Position numbers and translations under genes: made by a program. The notes beneath the pieces are model-generated. The model was not told the DNA's origin. It saw nothing but the letters and a program-made list of their open reading frames with translations, and made no database searches. Shown piece after piece: positions 16,047 to 23,596 of a stretch of DNA of 40,860 nt (positions are counted from its first letter, which is position 1; every line of letters begins with the position of its first letter). The stretch lies in contig CANJHI010000026.1 in NCBI GenBank assembly GCA_947474005.1, positions 1 to 40,860 on the forward strand, read 5' to 3'. Origin of the DNA: Alphaproteobacteria bacterium (GTDB lineage Bacteria; Pseudomonadota; Alphaproteobacteria; Reyranellales; Reyranellaceae).

Positions 16047-17252
16047 TCACTCTGCGGCCTTGGCCGCCGGCGCCGGGGCACGCACGCCGCCCTTGGTGAA
16101 CATCGCATCGATCTCGGATGCACTGAAACCGAGCTCACGCAGGATATCCGGTCCGTCCTCGCCGATGTGCGGGGCGTGCTGCTGGGGTTCGTGCGTCGCG
16201 GCGGGCGGTAGCCCCGGGATGTTGGCGACCGGCATGCGGCCAAAGCCGTCCTGCTCGATCCAGTCGATCGCCCCCGATTCCTTCACATGCGGATGGTCGA
16301 GGTAATCGGTGTAGTTGTTCACCCGCTCGCAGAACACGTCCTTGGGCTGCAGGATCGCGATCCATTCCTCGGTGGTCTTGGTTGGCATCGTCTCGTTCAG
16401 CGCCTTGATGATCTTCGCGGCGTTCTTGATGCGATCGTTGTGGCCCTGCAACTCGGGATCGTCGGCGATGTCCTGGCGGCCGATCAGCTCGAACAGCAGC
16501 CGGAAGTGATGCGGCCGCATGGCGCTCACCATGATGTAGCCGTTCTTCGACTTGTAGCTGCCGGCCGGCATGTAGAGGACTGGCGGCGCGCCCTTGGAGA
16601 AAATCCATTCCATCAGCTTGGCGCCCTGGAAGGCGGCGGCCGAGCGCATCAGGCTCGAATCGATGAAGCAGCCTTCGTTGTAGCGCAACTGGCGCATCAG
16701 GGCCGGGGCCAGCGCCTGGAAAGTGTAGAGGCCGGTCGTGACATCGACGGCGATCATGCCCTGACGCCATGGCGTGCCGTCCGGCATCTTGTTCATCACC
16801 ATCATGCCGCTGAAAGCCTGGATGAGGCCGTCGACTGTCGGCCGCTTGCTGTAGGGCCCGGTCTGGCCGAAGCCCGAGACCGAGCAATAGACGACGTTCG
16901 GATTGATCTTCTTGACGTCCTCGTAGCCGAAGCCCAGCCGCTGGATCACGCCGGGACGGAAGCTTTCCAGCACCACGTGGGCCTTGGCCGCGAGCTTCTT
17001 CACCACGGCGATGCCGTCGGCGGACTTGAGGTCGAGGGCGAGGCTGCGCTTGCCGCGGTTGAAGGCGACGGAATGGGCGCAGTGATCGCCCTTCAATTCA
17101 CCGAGCGCCCGGCCCCAGTCGCCCTCCGGCGGCTCGATCTTGATGACGTCGGCGCCGTGCAGGGCGAGCAGCATCGAGGCGTGCGGCCCCGCAATACCCT
17201 GCGTGAAGTCGAGAACGGTGATGCCGTCGTAAGCGCCTTTGATCGTCGTCAC
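16047..17252 (-). CDS. CaiB/BaiF family (class III) CoA-transferase
   Basis: A 401-residue enzyme that moves CoA between carboxylic acids. Typical markers are VLDFTQGIAGPHASMLLALHGADVIKIEPP at the N-terminus, NRGKRSLALDLK, the pattern SGFGQTGPYSKRP, and the nucleophilic aspartate D170 in AVDVTTGLYTF. I prefer a GTG start at 17252 because GGGAGG lies 7 nt upstream and the family N-terminus follows at once; an in-frame ATG farther upstream (17300) would add 16 unconserved residues. Substrate is unknown. The divergent upstream region has two small palindromes. Confidence 0.9.
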   Translation of the reverse strand: MTTIKGAYDGITVLDFTQGIAGPHASMLLALHGADVIKIEPPEGDWGRALGELKGDHCAHSVAFNRGKRSLALDLKSADGIAVVKKLAAKAHVVLESFRPGVIQRLGFGYEDVKKINPNVVYCSVSGFGQTGPYSKRPTVDGLIQAFSGMMVMNKMPDGTPWRQGMIAVDVTTGLYTFQALAPALMRQLRYNEGCFIDSSLMRSAAAFQGAKLMEWIFSKGAPPVLYMPAGSYKSKNGYIMVSAMRPHHFRLLFELIGRQDIADDPELQGHNDRIKNAAKIIKALNETMPTKTTEEWIAILQPKDVFCERVNNYTDYLDHPHVKESGAIDWIEQDGFGRMPVANIPGLPPAATHEPQQHAPHIGEDGPDILRELGFSASEIDAMFTKGGVRAPAPAAKAAE

Positions 17253-17430
17253 TGAGATCCTCCCGAGGGCGCTGAACGTACGTTTACCGGCGCCTTTCAT
17301 GCAAGGCCCACCCTGCAAGGAAGCCATGCGCGCATGAAGAAAAGTTACGGAAAGCGGAACACAAGCTCGCTTGAGGCCAAGAGCTGGCCGCGATCCAATA
17401 GGTGCAAATGCACTTATTCAGAAGCTTGCC
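17253..17430. promoter_or_regulatory. Divergent promoter region with two palindromes
   Basis: A 178-bp divergent spacer between the CoA-transferase and the alpha/beta hydrolase. It holds a perfect 10-bp palindrome AACGTACGTT at 17275-17284 and a second inverted repeat GTGCA-AA-TGCAC at 17402-17413. Either could be an operator; the second lies 18 bp before the hydrolase start. No coding potential was seen. Confidence 0.35.
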
Positions 17431-18345
17431 ATGCCTGCCGTTCCCCTGCCGATCGCTGTCCTTGCCGCCGCCAGCCACGTGGCACCCCGGCTGGTGGCGC
17501 CGTTCTTCCGTCGCTTGATGCTGAACCCGCGGCGCCATGTGCGACCGCCACCGGTGCTCGCACTGCCGCCCGCCGACGAGCGTATCGACCTCGGCGACGG
17601 CCTCGTTGCCTGGCGATGGGGTCGCACCGGAAGAGCGGTGCCGACAGTCCTGCTGGTCCACGGCTTCGAGGGCAACCGCGCGCAGTTCGGAGCGATCATC
17701 GATGCGCTGCTGGCGCACGGCTTTGCCGTCGTGGCGCTCGACGTGCCGGCGCATGGCGAGTCGGCGGGCCGCGAACTCACCGCGGTGAATTTCATCGCCG
17801 CGCTCGAGCGCGCGCTCGAACGGCTGGGGCCGATGCATGCCGCGATCGGACATTCGATGGGTGGCGCCATGAGCCTGTTCTCGATCGCCCATCACGGTGG
17901 CGCCGGCCGCGCGGTGCTCATCTCGGCGCCCTCAGGCCTTCAGCGTGAACTGCGCCGCTTCGCGGGCGCTGTCGGGCTTTCAGAGCGCGCCACTGCGGCC
18001 TTCATCGCCTCGGTCGAAAATCGTGTCGGCCGGCCGGCGGCGGATTTCGACATCCGTCACATCGCCGGCAAGATCGATTTGCCGGTGCTGCTGATCCACG
18101 ACCAGAACGACCGCCAGGTGCCCGTCGCGGAAGCCGCGCGCGTGGCGCACGCCCTGCCGACGGCAGAACTGATGGTGACACGCGGCCTCGGCCACAATCG
18201 GTTGCTGGCCGACAAGGCCGTGGTGACGGCGATCGTGGAATTCGTCGCCGGCTCAAGCCACGACGGGAAGGGCCTCGATCTCGTAGGCGTGGGTGATCTT
18301 GCGGCCGAGCACCGGGTCGTCGAGCTCCATCTCGAAGCGATGTGA
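17431..18345 (+). CDS. Alpha/beta hydrolase
   Basis: A roughly 304-residue serine hydrolase. VLLVHGFEGNRAQF carries the oxyanion hole, GHSMGGAMS the nucleophilic serine, LLIHDQNDRQVP the acidic residue and GLGHNRLL the histidine, so the triad is complete. A hydrophobic N-terminal stretch (PIAVLAAASHVAPRLVAPFF) may be an anchor. The fold ends near VEFVAG; the last 30 residues are encoded by sequence that is antisense to the DUF2848 gene, so the gene lacks a stop at the natural end and overlaps its convergent neighbour by 93 bp. The start at 17431 has no clear ribosome-binding site. Confidence 0.8.
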   Translation: MPAVPLPIAVLAAASHVAPRLVAPFFRRLMLNPRRHVRPPPVLALPPADERIDLGDGLVAWRWGRTGRAVPTVLLVHGFEGNRAQFGAIIDALLAHGFAVVALDVPAHGESAGRELTAVNFIAALERALERLGPMHAAIGHSMGGAMSLFSIAHHGGAGRAVLISAPSGLQRELRRFAGAVGLSERATAAFIASVENRVGRPAADFDIRHIAGKIDLPVLLIHDQNDRQVPVAEAARVAHALPTAELMVTRGLGHNRLLADKAVVTAIVEFVAGSSHDGKGLDLVGVGDLAAEHRVVELHLEAM

Positions 18346-18939
18346 TGCCCGGATCGCGCCGATGGCGGGCATGGTGCCGCAGAACATGACAGCCCCCATC
18401 GGCAGGCGCTTGTTGTCCCGCCAGCCGAAGATCAGCTCGCGCGGGTCGCGGATCTTGGCCAGCGGCCCCTCCTGATAGAGAACGCGTTTGCCGTCCTCCT
18501 GGATGAAGCTGCGCAGCATGAGCTTGTCCCAATGCGGCTCGACTTCCTCGAAGCGCCAGGCGGTGCGGCCGATCGGCTTGGCGCACATCTGCTTGGAAAT
18601 GGCGATGCCGTAGCTCTCGACCTTGCGGTCGGTGTGGTCGGCGCCGACCGTGACCCAGAGCCGGTCGGCGGCACCGATCAGCACCGGCTCGACCTCGCCC
18701 GAACTGTCGTCGCCCAGCACCTGGATGCTGTCGGCCTGGGTCAGCATCTGCGCGGCAGCGCGGTAGTAGATCGGCACCCGCGACGGCGGCTGGACGCCAA
18801 TCGCCTTCAATTCCTCGATGTGATGATTGAGGGCCGCCACGTCGCGGCCGGTCCAGCCGGCAATCACCAGATCCTTTATGTCGACAACGACTTTCTCGAC
18901 CGCGCCCTTGGCGTGGCCGTCGAATTCCAGCCGCGCCAT
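18253..18939 (-). CDS. DUF2848 domain-containing protein
   Basis: A 228-residue protein of the DUF2848 family, which structural databases relate to the fumarylacetoacetate-hydrolase fold. Recognisable pieces are PSRVPIYYRAA, IQVLGDDSSGEVEPVLI, VGADHTDRKVE, ISKQMCAKPI and PMGAVMFCGTMPAIG. Function is unproven; the family usually sits beside amino-acid or hydroxy-acid catabolism genes. It follows the DUF1445 gene by 2 bp and is the last gene of the SDR-DUF1445-DUF2848 operon. Its 3' end overlaps the convergent alpha/beta hydrolase. Confidence 0.85.
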   Translation of the reverse strand: MARLEFDGHAKGAVEKVVVDIKDLVIAGWTGRDVAALNHHIEELKAIGVQPPSRVPIYYRAAAQMLTQADSIQVLGDDSSGEVEPVLIGAADRLWVTVGADHTDRKVESYGIAISKQMCAKPIGRTAWRFEEVEPHWDKLMLRSFIQEDGKRVLYQEGPLAKIRDPRELIFGWRDNKRLPMGAVMFCGTMPAIGAIRASHRFEMELDDPVLGRKITHAYEIEALPVVA

Positions 18940-18941
18940 CG

Positions 18942-19742
18942 TCAGAGGACGGCGAGCTGCGAGTTCAGGAGATCGGTCACCAGCATATAGCCGGGGGCGT
19001 GGGTGATGCAGAACTCGGGCTTCACCGTCGCCACGACCGATTGCGGGGTGACGCCGCAGGCCCAGAACACCGGGAACTCGTCATCGCGCACCGGCACCGC
19101 GTCGCCATAGTCGGGCTTGGCGATGTCCTTGATGCCGATCAGCTCGGGCTTGCCGAGATGCACCGGCGCGCCATGCACCGAGGGGAAGCGCGTCGTCACC
19201 TGCACGGCGCGGATCGCGTCGGCGGGCTTGAACGGGCGCATCGAGACCACCATCGGGCCATGGAAGGGGCCGCTCGGCTTGCACTCGATGTTGGTCCGGT
19301 ACATCGGCACGTTGACGTTGCAGGTCTGGTGGCGGATTTCGAGGCCGGCTTCGACCAGCGCCTCCTCGAAGGAGAAGGAGCAACCCAGCACGAAGGAGAC
19401 GAGGTCGTCGCGCCAGACCTTCTTGAGGTCGGTGATTTCCTCGATCATCACGCCGTTCTTCCAGACGCGGTAGAGCGGGATGTCGGTGCGGATATCGAGA
19501 TCCTCGCCCAGGGTCGGTAGGCGCCAGTCACCGGGCTCGGAGGAAGCGAGCAGGGGACAGGGCTTGGGGTTGAGCTGGCAGAAGCGCGCGAAGTCGGCGG
19601 CGAGTTCGCGGGGCAGGATAGCGAGATTGCCCTGCACATAGCCCGGTGCCATGCCCGAGGTCGGCGCGAGATTGGTGCCGCCGCGGATACGGCGCCGCGC
19701 GTCGCGGCCGGTCTCGCCCTTGAAGCTGGTCATCGTATCCAT
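18942..19742 (-). CDS. DUF1445 putative hydro-lyase (D-glutamate cyclase-like)
   Basis: A 266-residue protein. The opening [29 protein letters not shown] and the later [26 protein letters not shown] and [11 protein letters not shown] are signatures of the DUF1445/YcsI family. The mammalian relative in mitochondria is D-glutamate cyclase, so a role on a D-amino acid or hydroxy acid is plausible. Start at 19742 is chosen because AGGAG lies 6 nt upstream. It sits 22 bp after the SDR gene and 2 bp before DUF2848. Confidence 0.87.
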   Translation of the reverse strand: MDTMTSFKGETGRDARRRIRGGTNLAPTSGMAPGYVQGNLAILPRELAADFARFCQLNPKPCPLLASSEPGDWRLPTLGEDLDIRTDIPLYRVWKNGVMIEEITDLKKVWRDDLVSFVLGCSFSFEEALVEAGLEIRHQTCNVNVPMYRTNIECKPSGPFHGPMVVSMRPFKPADAIRAVQVTTRFPSVHGAPVHLGKPELIGIKDIAKPDYGDAVPVRDDEFPVFWACGVTPQSVVATVKPEFCITHAPGYMLVTDLLNSQLAVL

Positions 19743-19764
19743 ATCGGTCTCCTGGACGTGCGCC

Positions 19765-20520
19765 TTAAACGTGTTGGCCGCCGTTGATCTGGATCTCGGC
19801 GCCGGAAACATAGCTTGCTCCCTTCTCGCAGAGGAAGTGGATCACGTCGGCCACTTCATCGGGCGTGCCCAGGCGGCGCATCGGGATCTGCTCCTCGACG
19901 ATCTGTTCGGTGCCCGGCGAGAGAATGGCGGTGTCGATCTCGCCCGGCGCGATCGCGTTGACGCGAATGCCGCGCGGTCCGAAGTCGTGCGCCATCTCGC
20001 GGGTGAGCGCCGCGAGCGCCGCCTTCGACGTCGCATAGGCCGAGCCCGCGAAGGGATGAACGCGGCTGCCGGCGATGGACGTGACGTTGACGACGCAGCC
20101 GCGAGCTTCCGACAATTCGCCCATCAGGCCGCGCGCGAGCGCGACGGGGGCGAAGAAATTGACGTTGAACACGCGCTGCCAGAGATCGAATGGCGTGTCG
20201 ATGGCGCCCAACCGGCCGCCTGTTTCATCCTTCGGCGAGATCGCGGCATTGTTGACCAGCGCATCGAGCCGTCCGCCGCCCAGGCGCTCGCGGATATCGT
20301 CGATGCCACGGGCGACATCGTCTGCCTTCGCCAGGTCGATCTGCACGTGGTTCTTGTCGCCGCCCGGCCACGGGCAGAGCACGCTGAAGGGCTGACGCGA
20401 CACCGTGATCACCCGCCAGCCGCCGGCGCTGAACTTCTTTACGGTCGCATGCCCGATGCCGCGGCTGGCCCCGGTCAGCACCAGGGTGCGAGCGTTGTCG
20501 TACTGGGTCGCGGGTTTCAT
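19765..20520 (-). CDS. SDR-family NAD(P)-dependent oxidoreductase
   Basis: A 251-residue short-chain dehydrogenase. The dinucleotide motif TGASRGIG is at 16-23, the NNAA motif near 90-93, and the catalytic S148 with Y162-A-T-S-K166. The C-terminal [24 protein letters not shown] is standard for classical SDRs. Substrate is unknown. It is the first gene of a three-gene operon with DUF1445 and DUF2848, which suggests one pathway on a hydroxy or amino acid. Confidence 0.9.
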   Translation of the reverse strand: MKPATQYDNARTLVLTGASRGIGHATVKKFSAGGWRVITVSRQPFSVLCPWPGGDKNHVQIDLAKADDVARGIDDIRERLGGGRLDALVNNAAISPKDETGGRLGAIDTPFDLWQRVFNVNFFAPVALARGLMGELSEARGCVVNVTSIAGSRVHPFAGSAYATSKAALAALTREMAHDFGPRGIRVNAIAPGEIDTAILSPGTEQIVEEQIPMRRLGTPDEVADVIHFLCEKGASYVSGAEIQINGGQHV

Positions 20521-20698
20521 GACGGGCTCAATCCACAAAAGGTGAAGGACAACTCTACTCTGCCTTAACGTCAATATCGCGGCCGATGTTGGCCCCCACG
20601 AGACAGGGGACGCTATCGACCCTTAACCCATTGTGATTCAATTATCTTTCTGTGGGGAGTCTCGGGCGCTTGTGCGCCTGTCCGGGAACGCGCATTTA

Positions 20699-20720
20699 GG
20701 GCACAAGGTTGCGCGTGCCC
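20699..20720 (+). promoter_or_regulatory. Hairpin covering the kinase start codon
   Basis: GGGCAC at 20699-20704 and GTGCCC at 20715-20720 can pair. The right arm contains the preferred GTG start, and the loop holds the AAGG ribosome-binding sequence. This could lower translation initiation of the kinase. The rest of the 194-bp spacer from 20521 has AT-rich stretches (around 20625-20655) that could be a promoter, but no clear -35/-10 pair. Confidence 0.35.
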
Positions 20721-22655
20721 ATATCATCCGAAAACGATCAGGCTTTGCCGCTCGCGACGCGGCTCGGTGATTATCGCCTCGATGCGATCATCGGGCATGG
20801 CGGCTTTGGCATCACCTACCGCGCCTTCGACACCCAGCTCGCCAAATTCGTCGCCATCAAGGAGTACTTTCCCGTCGAGTTCGCCGTGCGCCGGCCCGAC
20901 GGCCATGTCGCGCCGCGCGGGGCGCGCGTCGCCGACGATTTCGCCTGGGGCCGCGAGCGCTTTCTCGACGAGGCACGCGCGCTGGCGCGCTTTCGCCACG
21001 CCCATATCGTCCCGGTGCTGCGCTACTTCGAAGCCAATGACACGGCCTATACGGTCATGGAGTTCGAGGACGGCCGCAGCGTGGCGCAGCTCCTGCGCAC
21101 GCCGAACCACCGCCTGCAGCCCGACGAGGTGCGCCGCCTGGCCGAAGGGCTTCTGAGCGGACTGCACGCCGTTCATGCCCAGGGCTTTCTCCATCGTGAC
21201 ATAAAGCCATCGAACATCATCGTGCGGCACGATGGCGTGCCGGTCCTGATCGACTTCGGCGCCGCGCGTCAGGCGATGGGCGGGCGCACGCGCACGCTCA
21301 CCAGCATCCTCACGCCGCAATACGCGCCGATCGAGCAGTACGCGCTCGACGGCAAGCAAGGCCCGTGGAGCGACATCTACTCGACGGCTGCCGTTCTGCA
21401 TCACACCATTGCCGGCGTCCCGCCGCCCGACGCGGCGAGCCGCGTCGGCAACGATCCCTACCGGCCGTTGAGCGTGACGCATTCCGATCGCTTCGATCCG
21501 GCGCTTCTCGCCGCGGTCGACCGCGGCCTTGCCTTCACGCCGGAGCAGCGACCTCAGACGATCGAGGCGTGGCGGCCCATGTTCGGCGCGGCGATACCGC
21601 TCGCCGAGGATGCGCCGACCGAACGCCTGCCGGCGGCATCTTCCGCGACGCCGCGTCTTGGAGCGGCGCGCCGTGCCGGCCGTGACGCGGGTGAGGCCGC
21701 AAACCCTCCGTCCGCGCGGCGATCGCGCTTTCGCCGGCGCCTGCCTTTTCTTCTGCTCGCCTTGGCGATCTTCGGGATCTGGAAGTATCAGGCGCAGATT
21801 CGCGAGCGCCTGACCGGCGTGCCGAAGATCGAGACGCAGACGGCGATGCCGCCGTCCCTTGCCGTCGCTCTGCCCAAGGAGACGCCGCCGCCGGCGGTGG
21901 CGCCCGACAAGCCAGCCCCCGACAAATCAACCCCCGACAAGGCCGCGGCGAATCCAGCCCCGACGCCTGCATCGCCGCCCCAGGCCGCTCCCGACACGTC
22001 GGCGCGGAAGGCGCTGACCGATCAGGCCCAGCGCGCGGCGACCGAGGCACGCACCCTGTTCGACCGCGCCGATGAGGCCTCCAAGGGCGCGCGGTCCATG
22101 CTCGGCGAAGCGCGAATCGTGGCCGCCCGAGCGGCGCGTCCGGATCTCGAGAACGCCGAGCGTCTGTCGTACGACGGCGGCGCGAGCTACATCGGCCAGG
22201 TCGTCGACGGCAAGCGGCAGGGGCTGGGTGTTGCCGAGCTCGGCAACGGCGAACGCCAGGCCGGCGACTGGGACGCCGATCGCCTGAACGGCCTTGGCAC
22301 CGTGAGGCTGAGCGACGACACGCGCTATGCCGGCCAGTGGCGCGACGGGCAATCGACCGGGCTCGGTGTGCGCGAGAGGCCGGGTATCGAACGCTCCGAA
22401 GGGAATTTCGTCGCCGGCCGTCTCGAAGGGCCGGGCGTGCGCCGGACGCTGACCGACCCCAACGTCGTGCAATCCGGTGAATTCCAGTCCGATCAGCTGG
22501 ATGGGCCGGGCGTCGAGGCGATCGGCGACCGCGAGCGCTACGCGGGCGGATTTCGCAACGGCCGGCGGCAAGGTTACGGCCAGGTCACCAGCGCCGACGG
22601 CACGGTGCGTGCGGGCTTGTGGGAAGACGGAAAGCTCGTTGATTCAACGCCCTGA
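20715..22655 (+). CDS. Membrane Ser/Thr protein kinase with C-terminal MORN repeats
   Basis: A 646-residue kinase. Residues 20-290 are a Hanks-type domain with G-loop GHGGFG (27-32), K49 in VAIKEYFP, E86, HRD at 160-162, IKPSN, DFG at 180-182 and an activation segment TPQYAPIEQY. All catalytic residues are present. One membrane helix lies at about 343-357 (LPFLLLALAIFGIWK). A proline/alanine/lysine-rich linker (about 380-430) and a coiled region follow, then about seven MORN-like repeats (YIGQVVDGKRQGLGV, YAGQWRDGQSTGLGV, YAGGFRNGRRQGYGQ) from about 470 to 640, expected in the periplasm. MORN repeats often bind lipids or cell-wall-associated partners, so this may be an envelope sensor. GTG at 20715 has AAGG at 6 nt; a TTG at 20709 is the alternative. 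Confidence 0.87.
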   Translation: MPISSENDQALPLATRLGDYRLDAIIGHGGFGITYRAFDTQLAKFVAIKEYFPVEFAVRRPDGHVAPRGARVADDFAWGRERFLDEARALARFRHAHIVPVLRYFEANDTAYTVMEFEDGRSVAQLLRTPNHRLQPDEVRRLAEGLLSGLHAVHAQGFLHRDIKPSNIIVRHDGVPVLIDFGAARQAMGGRTRTLTSILTPQYAPIEQYALDGKQGPWSDIYSTAAVLHHTIAGVPPPDAASRVGNDPYRPLSVTHSDRFDPALLAAVDRGLAFTPEQRPQTIEAWRPMFGAAIPLAEDAPTERLPAASSATPRLGAARRAGRDAGEAANPPSARRSRFRRRLPFLLLALAIFGIWKYQAQIRERLTGVPKIETQTAMPPSLAVALPKETPPPAVAPDKPAPDKSTPDKAAANPAPTPASPPQAAPDTSARKALTDQAQRAATEARTLFDRADEASKGARSMLGEARIVAARAARPDLENAERLSYDGGASYIGQVVDGKRQGLGVAELGNGERQAGDWDADRLNGLGTVRLSDDTRYAGQWRDGQSTGLGVRERPGIERSEGNFVAGRLEGPGVRRTLTDPNVVQSGEFQSDQLDGPGVEAIGDRERYAGGFRNGRRQGYGQVTSADGTVRAGLWEDGKLVDSTP

Positions 22656-22708
22656 CGACAATGGCACGGAAGTTGCGGCCAACGGCTGCAACCCGAATTC
22701 CTAGCCCT

Positions 22709-23296
22709 GTGACCAAAGCCCTGTCCGTCCTGCTGATCGATGACAATCCTGCCCGCGCCGAAATCGTCGAATCGGGGCTGCGGGACGCGGGCTACGTGCT
22801 GCTCGAACGCCTGGGGGGCACCTACGATTTGCCGGCGCGTGTCGCAGCGCTGAAGCCCGACGTCATCGTCGTCAGCATCGACAGTCCTAGCCGCGACGCC
22901 ATCGAAGATCTGCGGCGGACCACCGAACAGCAGCCGCGGCCGATCGCCTTGTTTGCCGACCGCTCGGACCCAGCGACGATTGCCGCTGCGATGGAGGCTG
23001 GCGTTTGCGCCTATGTCGTAAAGGGTCTGGCGCAGGACCGCGTGCAGTCGGTCGTCGATGTCGCGGTCGCGCACTTCAATCGATACCACGTGATGCGCGA
23101 GGAACTCGACCGCGCGCGCCTGTCGCTGGTCGAGCGCAAGACGGTCGATCGCGCCAAGGGCCTGCTGATGGAGCAGAAGGGGATCGGCGAGGAGGCGGCC
23201 TACCGGCTCCTGCGCAAGCTCGCCATGGACCAGAACAAGCGCATCGGCGAAGTGGCCCAGGACATCCTGACCTACGCCAAGGCTTTCAAGATCTGA
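22709..23296 (+). CDS. nasT: ANTAR-domain response regulator NasT
   Basis: A 195-residue antitermination protein. Residues 1-120 are a receiver-like domain (VLLIDDNPARAEIVESGL, D58 at the phosphoacceptor position, K105). Residues 140-190 form the ANTAR RNA-binding domain (ERKTVDRAKGLLMEQKGIGE then YRLLRKLAMDQNKRIGEVAQDIL). In nitrate assimilation systems NasT binds a two-hairpin leader RNA and prevents termination; without nitrate NasS holds it inactive. The matching leader and terminator lie 170-290 bp downstream, which makes this assignment strong. The GTG at 22709 gives the usual family length; an ATG at 22661 would add 16 unconserved residues. It is 53 bp after the kinase gene. Confidence 0.88.
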   Translation: MTKALSVLLIDDNPARAEIVESGLRDAGYVLLERLGGTYDLPARVAALKPDVIVVSIDSPSRDAIEDLRRTTEQQPRPIALFADRSDPATIAAAMEAGVCAYVVKGLAQDRVQSVVDVAVAHFNRYHVMREELDRARLSLVERKTVDRAKGLLMEQKGIGEEAAYRLLRKLAMDQNKRIGEVAQDILTYAKAFKI

Positions 23297-23350
23297 TCAA
23301 ATAATAGGCCTGCCCCATTATGAGTCATGCTGCATATGCGAGCAGAAGAT

Positions 23351-23367
23351 AGCACACTCCGAGTGCT
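23351..23367. promoter_or_regulatory. Putative NtrC enhancer site
   Basis: AGCACACTCCGAGTGCT is a palindrome of the form GCAC-N7-GTGC, the NtrC consensus spacing. Its centre is about 109 bp upstream of the predicted sigma-54 start at 23468, a normal enhancer distance. NtrC would link the operon to nitrogen limitation. Confidence 0.7.
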
Positions 23368-23401
23368 GTATTTAATGAAGAGCCGCCTCTTTATATAAAC
23401 A

Positions 23402-23414
23402 AATCAACAGGTTA
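23402..23414 (+). promoter_or_regulatory. Putative IHF-binding site
   Basis: AATCAACAGGTTA is a full match to the IHF consensus WATCAANNNNTTR. It lies between the NtrC palindrome and the -24/-12 promoter, where IHF commonly bends DNA so that NtrC can touch the sigma-54 polymerase. Confidence 0.65.
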
Positions 23415-23441
23415 TCTGGATTCTACGGATCTCCGCCCGCT

Positions 23442-23457
23442 TGGCACATTTCCTGCT
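23442..23457 (+). promoter_or_regulatory. Sigma-54 (-24/-12) promoter of the nas operon
   Basis: TGGCACATTTCCTGCT differs from the consensus TGGCACGN4TTGCW at only two positions and keeps GG at 23443-23444 and GC at 23455-23456, exactly 12 bp apart. It predicts a transcript start at about 23468, one base before the first ANTAR hairpin. Confidence 0.75.
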
Positions 23458-23468
23458 GCTTTGCAGGA

Positions 23469-23523
23469 GAGCCCCCAATGGCGGGGGTTCCTGAATTAGA
23501 CGGCAGGCCAATGGCGGTCTGCC
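23469..23523 (+). ncRNA. ANTAR-target two-hairpin leader RNA
   Basis: Two hairpins carry identical hexaloops AATGGC. P1 is 23469-23490, an 8-bp stem GAGCCCCC/GGGGGTTC with one G-T pair. P2 is 23502-23523, an 8-bp stem GGCAGGCC/GGTCTGCC with one G-U pair. The linker is 11 nt. ANTAR proteins such as NasR and NasT recognise dual hairpins whose hexaloops have A at position 1 and G at position 4; both loops fulfil this. The nasT gene is directly upstream. Binding should favour P2 and block the terminator that follows. Confidence 0.88.
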
Positions 23524-23536
23524 TTCTCGGACAACG

Positions 23537-23583
23537 ACGTCCTGTGCGGCCGGCTCTTGCCGGCTGAGCAGGACGTTTTTTTT
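23537..23583 (+). terminator. Intrinsic terminator in the nas leader
   Basis: Outer stem ACGTCCTG/CAGGACGT and inner stem GCCGGC/GCCGGC with small internal mismatches, followed directly by eight T. It lies 13 nt before the preferred nasS start and 13 nt after P2. This is the conditional stop that NasT-bound leader RNA is expected to overcome. Confidence 0.88.
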
Positions 23584-23596
23584 GGGGTTGAGCGTA

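Noticed and set aside
23451..23468. A third hairpin with a hexaloop (TCCTGC-TGCTTT-GCAGGA) as part of the ANTAR motif
   Set aside because: Its loop lacks A1 and G4, it overlaps the -12 promoter element and lies before the predicted +1.
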